Shown here: positions 1 through 5,394 of the stretch, in pieces
How the letters are laid out: each line of letters begins with the position of its first letter
Position numbering within the stretch: the first letter of the stretch is position 1
Assembly (NCBI GenBank): GCA_029979145.1
Contig: JAPOIC010000057.1
Span: forward strand, 1-9,879
Reading direction: 5' to 3'
Length of the DNA: 9,879 nucleotides
Source: Opitutaceae bacterium
Lineage (GTDB): Bacteria; Verrucomicrobiota; Verrucomicrobiia; Opitutales; Opitutaceae
Notes under the pieces: generated by a model
Database searches by the model: none
What the model was told of the DNA's origin: nothing
What the model saw: the letters and a program-made list of their open reading frames with translations, nothing else
Program-made: the position numbers and the translations under genes

Positions 1-1
1 C

Positions 2-511
2 TCACGACATTACCGCAGTGCCGGCCGGCTCGGATTCCAGCTCCATAGCCCAGTCAATCAGGCCCTGTGCCGCGCCCTGAAATGCCGGTCGCATGGTCGA
101 AGCGAGTTCTGCCTGCACCGACTCCACAAATCCCGGCAAATCGCCCGCCCACCAGTGCCACCACAATCCAGCCAGGCCATCGTCTCCCACCTTTGATGCC
201 GCGAGCGGCAGGAATCCATCGCACACCAAGGTGTCCCAACGTCGACCGCCCACGGCCTGTCCGCAAACAACATCCGCCAAACGCCGGCTCACGGCGCGCA
301 ATCCATGATTACCCCGGGCATCACGCGATCCCAGGCAAAGGTCGGGTCGCGGCCAGTCGCTGGCCTCGGCCAGCAATCGCTCCGGCCAGTCGGGCCGCAC
401 CATAACCCAGGCGGCGTATTGCCCGAGCCGGAGTTTCGGATGATTCGCCGGGCGCACGCCCACCCGCGCCCAGTTTGAAGCCTCCTCCCGCAACCACCCT
501 TCAATATCCGC
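2..511 (-). pseudogene. DUF2851 family protein, C-terminal part after an in-frame stop
   Basis: This is the in-frame continuation of the reading frame at 512-1228, separated from it only by the TAG at 512-514. It runs about 169 codons to a TGA at 2-4. Near its start (about residue 20 after the stop) it carries the GVRPANHPKLRL stretch, which resembles the conserved 'RP.N.P..R' segment of the C-terminal half of DUF2851 proteins. Together the two parts would make about 400 residues, close to the family's usual length as I remember it. The function of DUF2851 is unknown. Independent translation looks unlikely: the only early start options are a TTG at 491-493 and internal GTGs, none with a visible ribosome binding site. 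I read it as the 3' half of one gene broken by a point mutation, unless the stop is a sequencing error or is read through. Confidence 0.75.
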
Positions 512-1228
512 CTACGTCACGCACGCCCACTCGGCCAACGGATGGCGCGCGGCCACGTTAAGCATTGGCACGCGATTGAAACGAAACCCGAGGATTTCCA
601 ACGCCGTGCAGTGGCAGGCCGCGGCAAAGCCCAATCGTTGCACGCGCCGCTCGGCGTAGTGCACCTTTTGCTGCCAACGCTTCGTCGCGCCGCGCTGCAG
701 TCGGGCGGTCACGGCCTTGGGCGCCAACGCCAACAATGCCTCCCGCAGCCGGCCGGTGCGATGATCGGCTAGATGCTCGACCGCCTCTTCCGCTGCATAT
801 TCTTCAAGATCGTGCCAGAGTAACGGCAACATCGGCACGACTGGCAGCGGTTGGCCGGAACCTCCGCGGGTGACGTGATTAACGCGCGGCAGAAACAGGA
901 CGACATGCAACACGACATTGTCATAGGCCCGGTCGGCAGCGTGGCCGTGGGCGTCCCAGTCCTCGGCCCGAAGGTGCAACTCCACGTCTCCCGTTGCCGT
1001 GCGGCCATCATCCCAACGCACCCGCGCCTGGCGGAAATCCGGGCCACCCAGCGTATTCCAGCGACCGCGATGCTCCACGGTCACCCTGCGACCATCGACC
1101 GTCTGTAACCGCGTTTGATCAAAATCGCCGCGCGCCCAGATGCGTTGCAGCAGCAATTCGGAAAAGGTCAAGGGACCGTAGAGTCCCTGCACCTCGGCCA
1201 CCATCGGTGTCGTCTTCGCCCAGCCCAT
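512..1228 (-). CDS. DUF2851 family protein, N-terminal part (gene interrupted by in-frame TAG)
   Basis: The protein opens with a segment typical of DUF2851: 'LYGPLTFSELLLQRIW', then a G-R-W-N-x-L-G-G-P-D-F block, 'TGDVELHL', 'DWDAHGH' and 'YDNVVLHVV'. These G-P-D-F, G-x-V-E-x-H and W-x-x-H-x-H blocks mark the family, whose biochemical role is not known. The frame is open upstream to 1351, but that would run antisense into the tRNA-Ser gene, so the start is probably the ATG at 1226-1228 or the ATG at 1202-1204 (MVAEVQGLYG). Neither has a clear Shine-Dalgarno sequence, so the start is uncertain. Translation ends at TAG 512-514, and the same frame continues beyond it with recognisable DUF2851 sequence down to position 2. 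The truncated product of about 239 residues would lack the conserved C-terminal portion. No other gene seen ending in the window uses TAG; they end in TGA or TAA. Confidence 0.75.
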   Translation of the reverse strand: MGWAKTTPMVAEVQGLYGPLTFSELLLQRIWARGDFDQTRLQTVDGRRVTVEHRGRWNTLGGPDFRQARVRWDDGRTATGDVELHLRAEDWDAHGHAADRAYDNVVLHVVLFLPRVNHVTRGGSGQPLPVVPMLPLLWHDLEEYAAEEAVEHLADHRTGRLREALLALAPKAVTARLQRGATKRWQQKVHYAERRVQRLGFAAACHCTALEILGFRFNRVPMLNVAARHPLAEWACVT

Positions 1229-1297
1229 CCGGCCAAGCTGCGCTGCCAAGAAAGCTGGACAACCCACGCTTTTCCCAAACGTTCGGTAAGCACGCCC

Positions 1298-1385
1298 GGT
1301 GGGGTGGCAGAGTGGTCTATCGCGGCGGTCTTGAAAACCGCTGAACCGCAAGGTTCCGGGGGTTCGAATCCCTCCCCCACCGCCA
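1298..1385 (+). tRNA. tRNA-Ser (anticodon UGA)
   Basis: This is a full class II cloverleaf. The acceptor stem GGTGGGG (1298-1304) pairs with CCCCACC (1375-1381), followed by discriminator G1382 and an encoded CCA (1383-1385). The anticodon stem GCGGT/ACCGC (1325-1329, 1337-1341) encloses the seven-base loop CTTGAAA, with anticodon TGA at 1332-1334. A long variable arm follows, which is diagnostic of serine. The T arm has the usual GGTTCGAATC core, and the T-stem contains one G-U pair. It decodes UCA and, with wobble, other UCN codons. It is divergent from the DUF2851 gene and ends 12 bp before the stop codon of the convergent sugar isomerase gene. No T-rich terminator is visible after it. Confidence 0.96.
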
Positions 1386-1397
1386 CCTCAAATTGAG

Positions 1398-2288
1398 TCA
1401 GGCTTTGCGCAGGAAATCGCGCGCGGCCTCGAATCCCGCCTGCTCTCGCGCCACGACGCCATTGAAATCGGCATCCTCAAGTTCGATTGCGACAAAGCCC
1501 GCGTAGCCGGCGTCCTTGAGCACGCCCAGCAGCTCGCTCCATGGCGCGACGCCTTTGCCGGGGATGGTGTAACGCCACACCCAGCCGCCCCACGGGAAAG
1601 GATCCCCGAACACGCCGGCTTGCTCGTGGCCGACCTCGTAGAGCTTCTCCGCATCGATCGCCGTGTCCTTGCCGTGCACGTGCACGACCTGCGGCGCGAA
1701 CTCGCGCACAAAGCGGAGCGGATCAATGCCCATCCGCAGCAGGTGCGACGGATCGAAGTTGATTCCGAAGTGCGGCGAATTCATCTCGCGCAGAAACGCG
1801 CGGTAGGACTCAGGGTTGCAACAGTGGGCGTTGCAACCGGGCCAGCCCTCGATCGCGATGCGGGTGTTGGTGGTGCGCAGCACGTCGCCGAGCTGCCCGT
1901 AGGTCTCGACCATGTGACCAAAAGTCTCGCGCCGCGGCAGGGCGACATCCTCGGCCAGCATCACGACGAAATGGATCTTCACCCCGTTGGCCGCAGCGTT
2001 CGCGATCGCCTGCTTGGCCAACTCCACCGTCTCGCGTCGCCGACCGGCATCAGCCGAGAGCATGCCGCCCCATTCGCGCCCGAACAAATCGACCGTGCCC
2101 ACGCTTAGGCCGGCGCCCGTCCAAGCCGCCGTGTCGTTTCGCTGGTTCGCAAACAGATCCACACAGCCAAACCCGGCCGCTGCCGCCCATCGCGCCACGG
2201 CGTCGGCAGGTTCGGCGGCGAGCGGGCCGGTGAGTCGGAAGCCGATGGGGAAACCACCGGTGCGAGTGCGGGCGACGGGGAAACTCAT
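1398..2288 (-). CDS. Sugar phosphate isomerase/epimerase family protein (AP endonuclease 2-like TIM barrel)
   Basis: A 296-residue protein of the Xyl isomerase-like TIM-barrel family (AP_endonuc_2). The expected metal-binding ladder is visible: E147 in 'IAIEGWPG', D179 and H182 in 'NFDPSHL', H203/H205 in 'VVHVHGKD', and E269/E271 in 'VAIELED'. Members isomerise, epimerise, dehydrate or beta-eliminate sugars and keto-sugars using a divalent metal. The residues support an active cytoplasmic enzyme but do not define its substrate. There is no signal peptide. The ATG at 2286-2288 fits the family's N-terminus ('FPIGFRLTGPL' is beta strand 1), although no Shine-Dalgarno sequence is seen. It lies 60 bp downstream of, and in the same direction as, the AraC regulator at 2349-3107, so the two may be cotranscribed. 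It belongs functionally with the divergent oxidoreductase/propeller/epimerase operon. It is distinct from the ketose 3-epimerase at 5395-6234, lacking that family's S-E-N-D-R motif. Confidence 0.85.
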   Translation of the reverse strand: MSFPVARTRTGGFPIGFRLTGPLAAEPADAVARWAAAAGFGCVDLFANQRNDTAAWTGAGLSVGTVDLFGREWGGMLSADAGRRRETVELAKQAIANAAANGVKIHFVVMLAEDVALPRRETFGHMVETYGQLGDVLRTTNTRIAIEGWPGCNAHCCNPESYRAFLREMNSPHFGINFDPSHLLRMGIDPLRFVREFAPQVVHVHGKDTAIDAEKLYEVGHEQAGVFGDPFPWGGWVWRYTIPGKGVAPWSELLGVLKDAGYAGFVAIELEDADFNGVVAREQAGFEAARDFLRKA

Positions 2289-2313
2289 GGGGTAAGCGCG
2301 GTGGTCTTTGCAG

Positions 2314-2330
2314 GCTTGTCGCCGCTTGTC
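2314..2330. repeat. Short direct repeat, possible regulator site
   Basis: GCTTGTC occurs at 2314-2320 and again at 2324-2330, a 10-bp (one helical turn) repeat in the 60-bp gap between the AraC gene and the sugar isomerase gene. AraC-family proteins commonly bind direct repeats on one face of the helix, so it could control the isomerase gene separately. It may also be chance, and no promoter is clear nearby. Confidence 0.3.
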
Positions 2331-2348
2331 ACTCCCGGACTGGCCCGA

Positions 2349-3107
2349 TCAGCGCTTTCGGCGGCGATGCAATCGCGCGCGCATCTCGCGAGGCGAAAGG
2401 CGGAAATGACGCCGAAACAAACGTGACAGCTGATACTCATCGCCCAACCCCACGGCGGGCGCGATCGCTTTCACTGGCATCCCGGTCGAAAGCATCAGCG
2501 TGCGGGCTTGGTTGAGCCGCATGCGCTGCAGATCGCGCATGGGCGTCGTGCCGCTGAGCCGGCGAAATTTGCGCACGAAGGCGAATTTGCTCATGCCGCA
2601 ATGCCGGGCAAGATCCTCCAAGTAAACCCGGCCCGCCAAGAGGTGCTGCATGTGCTGGCGCAGGTCGGCCAGCCAGGGGTCTACCGGCGATGCACACAAC
2701 CGGCGGGTTTCAGTCAGCAACGCGCGCAGCAACGGCGTTTGGCGCTCCGGCGGCACCCCGGCGCGATGGTCGCGCACCAACCATGCCGCCATTTGCCGCA
2801 CCCGACCATCAGCATCCCGCAAACGCAGCGCCAGGTGCGCGAGGGCCGACTCCTCCGACTCGAAAACGAGGAAATAAGTGCTGACCGGAGTCCGATCGTC
2901 CGAGACCTCCTTGTGCACATGCCCCGCGCGGTAGAGCAAAAGGTCGCCCGGCTCCGCGTGCACGTCTTCGCCGTCAATTTCCACACGCATGCGCCCGTTT
3001 AGGATCACGATCAATTCGTGGACCTGATGACTGTGCGGCGGCATGGTCCAGCCAGGCTGGGGCCGCACTTCACCACCACTGAGAAAAACGGGGTCGCGGA
3101 CGGGCAT
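2349..3107 (-). CDS. AraC family transcriptional regulator with N-terminal cupin
   Basis: A 252-residue regulator with the usual two-part layout. The N-terminal cupin-like ligand-binding domain (about 1-90) shows 'HSHQVHELIVILNG' (25-38), 'PGDLLLY' (53-59) and 'HVHK' (63-66), the pattern expected of a sugar-sensing AraC arm. The C-terminal part carries two helix-turn-helix units, about 162-183 ('LEDLARHCGMSKFAFVRKF') and 211-234 (a 'GLGDEYQLSRLFRRHF' core), then 'LSPREMR', the family's terminal signature. The Gly usually found before 'xSP' is replaced by Arg here (R236). It probably senses the sugar handled by the surrounding enzymes. It is divergent from the oxidoreductase-propeller-epimerase operon (73-bp spacer) and upstream of the isomerase gene at 1398-2288, so it most likely regulates both, and possibly itself. 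No Shine-Dalgarno sequence precedes the ATG at 3105-3107. Confidence 0.9.
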   Translation of the reverse strand: MPVRDPVFLSGGEVRPQPGWTMPPHSHQVHELIVILNGRMRVEIDGEDVHAEPGDLLLYRAGHVHKEVSDDRTPVSTYFLVFESEESALAHLALRLRDADGRVRQMAAWLVRDHRAGVPPERQTPLLRALLTETRRLCASPVDPWLADLRQHMQHLLAGRVYLEDLARHCGMSKFAFVRKFRRLSGTTPMRDLQRMRLNQARTLMLSTGMPVKAIAPAVGLGDEYQLSRLFRRHFRLSPREMRARLHRRRKR

Positions 3108-3119
3108 GGGGCAATTTTA
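3107..3119 (-). promoter_or_regulatory. Possible -10 box of the AraC gene, suggesting a near-leaderless mRNA
   Basis: On the minus strand TAAAAT (3114-3119) ends six bases before the ATG of the AraC gene (3107). A start site 6-8 bases after such a box would fall on or next to the ATG, and no Shine-Dalgarno sequence is present. I see no good -35 hexamer at 17 bp, so the call rests on the -10 match alone. Confidence 0.3.
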
Positions 3120-3135
3120 CGCAAGTCTTGGCAAT
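3110..3135. promoter_or_regulatory. Ten-bp-phased GCAA(T/G) repeats in the divergent control region
   Basis: GCAAT, GCAAG and GCAAT begin at exactly 3111, 3121 and 3131, so three copies of GCAA lie on the same face of the helix. The outer two extend to GGCAAT (3110-3115 and 3130-3135). They sit in the 73-bp spacer between the AraC gene and the divergent oxidoreductase operon, and the first overlaps the candidate -10 box of the AraC gene. The arrangement suits an AraC-type operator with autorepression; binding itself is inferred. Confidence 0.4.
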
Positions 3136-3180
3136 CGGCGCCATTCACGCCAGCCCCGATTCTTGGTAAGGTCATGGGGT

Positions 3181-4242
3181 ATGCCCCAAAAGAAAGTCCG
3201 CCTTGCTTTCGCTGGCGTCGGCGGGATGGGCCAAGCGGCCCATCTGCGCAACTACGCCACCCTTCGCGATGACTGTGAAGTCGTCGCCCTAGCCGAACTC
3301 CGACCCAAGCTCGCGCGTGCGGTCGCCCAAAAGCACAGCATTCCCAAGGTCTACGCGACCATCGAGGAGATGCTCGCGCGCGAAAAGGTGGACGGCATCG
3401 TCGCCTCCCAGCCGTTCTGGCGGCACGGCATTCTCGTGCCGGCCATCGTGAAGTCCGGCGTGCCGGTGTTTACCGAAAAACCCATCGCGGCGTCCCTGAC
3501 CGTCGGCGAGCGCATCGTCGAGGCCGTGGCCAAGAGCGGCACCTGGCACATGGTCGGGTATCATAAGCGCAGCGATCCGGCGTCGGAGTTCGCCCGCAAG
3601 ACGATCCAAGAGTTCAAGGCCTCCGGTGAACTCGGCAAATTGAAGTATGTGCGCCTCTCCATGCCCCCGGGCGACTGGGTGGCCAACGGCTGGATCGACA
3701 ATATCGGCACCGACGACCCGATGCCGAACCTCGAGATCGACCCGAAGCCGGCCGACATGGATGAAGCCACCACGAAGGACTACGAGGCCTTCGTGAATTA
3801 CTACATTCACCAGGTAAACCTGATGCGCTTCCTCGTCGGTGAGTCCTACAAGGTCACCTACGCCGACCCCGCCAAGGTGCTCTTCGTCGCGCACAGCGCC
3901 AGCGGCGTGCCCTGCACCTTGGAGATGGCGGCCTACGAAACCACCGTCGACTGGCAGGAGACTGCGCTCATCGCCTTCGAGCGCGGCTACGTGAAGCTCA
4001 CCCTCCCCGCCCCCCTCGCCTTCACCCGACCCGGCTCCGTCGAAATCTTCAAGGACCCGGGCAAGGGCGTGACGCCCGTCACCATCCACCCGCAACTGCC
4101 CTGGGTGCACGCCATGCGCAACCAAGCCTTGAACTTCATCAAGGCCGTGCGCGGCAATCAACCTCCGCCCTGCGTCGCCGCCGAAGCCCTGGAAGACCTG
4201 CGCGTGGCCCGCGACTACATTCGTCTACTGAAGGGAGTCTGA
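3181..4242 (+). CDS. Gfo/Idh/MocA family oxidoreductase (first of two)
   Basis: A 353-residue NAD(P)-dependent oxidoreductase. The N-terminal Rossmann fold has 'FAGVGGMGQAAH' (G-x-G-G-M-G, 10-21), and the family's E-K-P motif is E99-K100-P101 within 'VFTEKPIAAS'. The C-terminal substrate domain includes 'MVGYHKR' (124-130) and 'YYIHQVNLMRFLVG' (207-220). The latter matches the usual 'H-x-x-D' catalytic segment but with Asn213 where Asp is usual. Family members oxidise or reduce sugars, sugar acids and inositols, often at C3. I chose the ATG at 3181, although the frame is open from 3043, because it gives the canonical N-terminus 'MPQKKVRLAF' and follows a TAAGG (3167-3171). Upstream codons would overlap the divergent AraC gene. 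No signal peptide, so cytoplasmic. It is the first gene of an operon whose next start lies three bases after this stop. The substrate is unknown; a keto-sugar-forming role is inferred from its neighbours. Confidence 0.92.
   Translation: MPQKKVRLAFAGVGGMGQAAHLRNYATLRDDCEVVALAELRPKLARAVAQKHSIPKVYATIEEMLAREKVDGIVASQPFWRHGILVPAIVKSGVPVFTEKPIAASLTVGERIVEAVAKSGTWHMVGYHKRSDPASEFARKTIQEFKASGELGKLKYVRLSMPPGDWVANGWIDNIGTDDPMPNLEIDPKPADMDEATTKDYEAFVNYYIHQVNLMRFLVGESYKVTYADPAKVLFVAHSASGVPCTLEMAAYETTVDWQETALIAFERGYVKLTLPAPLAFTRPGSVEIFKDPGKGVTPVTIHPQLPWVHAMRNQALNFIKAVRGNQPPPCVAAEALEDLRVARDYIRLLKGV
4231..4237 (+). promoter_or_regulatory. Strong ribosome binding site of the propeller gene
   Basis: AAGGGAG lies eight bases before the ATG at 4246, inside the last codons of the oxidoreductase gene. 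It is the best-placed Shine-Dalgarno sequence in the window, where most genes have none, and together with the three-base gap it suggests translational coupling of the two genes. Confidence 0.7.
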
Positions 4243-4245
4243 CCC

Positions 4246-5349
4246 ATGGCCCTGCAATTTCGCAAAATTGTCCTCTCCGCCGAACGCTACGAGTCGGCGG
4301 GGATTTTCGACGTCAATGGCGACGGTATCCCCGACATCGTCAGCGGTGCGTTCTGGTATGAAGGCCCCGACTTCAAGAAGCAGCACAAAGTCGGACCGGT
4401 TCGCGCCGAAGACGAATATTACGACGACTTCTCGACCATTCCCATGGACGTGAACGGCAACGGCCGGCTCGACTTCATTACCGGTGGCTGGTGGGGCAAT
4501 ACCCTCCGCTGGCGCGAAAACCCGGGCGTTACCGGTCAGGAATGGCCGGAACACATCATCGCCGAGACTGGCAACATCGAGACCACCCGCGCGTGGGACG
4601 TTGACGGAGATGGCGACCTTGAGATCGTGCCCAACACGCCGGGCAAACCGCTCGTTGTCTACAAACTCATCCGCGACGCCCATGGCAAAGGCACCGGCAA
4701 ATTCGCCGTGCACAAACTCAAGTTCAAGGGCCGCGAGAACGACCATCAAGGTCACGGCCTTGGCTTCGGCGACATCACCGGCAACGGCCGCGGCGACTTC
4801 ATCCTCAGCAACGGTTGGCTGGAGGCGCCGGTGGATCCCTACGACGGCGAATGGATCTGGCATCCCGACTTCAATCTCGGCCGTGCTCCCAGTGTGCCGA
4901 TTCTCGTGGTCGACCTCAACGGCGACGGCAAAAACGAACTCATCCTCGGCGAAGGCCACGCCTACGGCCTCAGCTGGTGGGAGCACTCGGTGGATGCCAC
5001 CGGCAAGCGCACGTGGACGCGTCACGAGATTGACCCTTACAGCAGCCAGTATCACGACCTGCAATGGGTCGACATCGACGGCGACGGCCAATGCGAGCTC
5101 ATCACCGGCAAACGTTTCCGCGCCCACCCGCAGGGCGATCAAGGCGACAAGGATCCCTACGGTTGGTATGTCTTCAAGTGGACCGGCGAGGCGTTCGTGA
5201 AGCACGTGATCGACTTCGGTCCGCTCGGCACCGGCAAGGGTCTCGGCATTCACTTCGCCGTGGCGGATCTCGATGGCGACGGCCGGCTTGATGTTGTCGC
5301 CCCGGGCAAGGATGGGCTCGCGATCTACCTTAATCAGGGCGACGGCTAA
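4246..5349 (+). CDS. FG-GAP/VCBS repeat protein, predicted seven-bladed beta-propeller, no signal peptide
   Basis: A 367-residue protein built from seven calcium-loop repeats of the D-x-[DN]-G-[DN]-G-x-x-[DE] type, starting at D22, D68, D118, D176, D223, D276 and D341, each followed by a hydrophobic strand. Seven repeats predict a complete seven-bladed propeller with almost no extra domain. Most bacterial FG-GAP/VCBS proteins are exported, but this one starts 'MALQFRKIVLSAERYE' with no signal peptide, lipobox or membrane segment. It is also tightly coupled to a cytoplasmic oxidoreductase (three-base gap, AAGGGAG ribosome site). Polar residues recur just before several loops: E16, E112, H170 and H270 six residues before the first Asp, and H336 five before. 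They could line the central pore as a metal or catalytic site. A seven-bladed propeller forms part of fungal aldos-2-ulose dehydratase, a keto-sugar enzyme, so a keto-sugar lyase or dehydratase role is a reasonable hypothesis. A binding or scaffold role is equally open. Confidence 0.85.
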   Translation: MALQFRKIVLSAERYESAGIFDVNGDGIPDIVSGAFWYEGPDFKKQHKVGPVRAEDEYYDDFSTIPMDVNGNGRLDFITGGWWGNTLRWRENPGVTGQEWPEHIIAETGNIETTRAWDVDGDGDLEIVPNTPGKPLVVYKLIRDAHGKGTGKFAVHKLKFKGRENDHQGHGLGFGDITGNGRGDFILSNGWLEAPVDPYDGEWIWHPDFNLGRAPSVPILVVDLNGDGKNELILGEGHAYGLSWWEHSVDATGKRTWTRHEIDPYSSQYHDLQWVDIDGDGQCELITGKRFRAHPQGDQGDKDPYGWYVFKWTGEAFVKHVIDFGPLGTGKGLGIHFAVADLDGDGRLDVVAPGKDGLAIYLNQGDG

Positions 5350-5364
5350 GCCCTCAAACCCCAA

Positions 5365-5379
5365 CGACCGAGTAGGTCG
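5365..5379. other. Small intercistronic hairpin
   Basis: CGACC (5365-5369) and GGTCG (5375-5379) form a 5-bp stem with a five-base loop in the 45-bp gap between the propeller gene and the ketose 3-epimerase gene. It has no T tract and is unlikely to be a terminator. It could affect message stability, or be the remnant of a short intergenic repeat. Confidence 0.25.
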
Positions 5380-5394
5380 AACCTTGTACCCCTC

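Noticed and set aside
1229..1351. Extension of the DUF2851 frame up to 1351
   Set aside because: It would run antisense through the 3' half of the tRNA-Ser gene, and the extra residues do not resemble the family's N-terminus.
1387..1397. CTCAAATTGAG palindrome just after the tRNA as a terminator
   Set aside because: The stem is short and AT-rich and lacks a T tract, so it does not support a terminator call.
3043..3180. Upstream extension of the first oxidoreductase to 3043
   Set aside because: It would overlap the divergent AraC gene and precede the canonical Rossmann start with unrelated Arg/Ser-rich sequence.
3289..4161. 290-codon minus-strand open frame under the first oxidoreductase
   Set aside because: It is an antisense shadow of a well-supported Gfo/Idh gene in GC-rich DNA; the His/Gly/Asp-rich product has no domain features.
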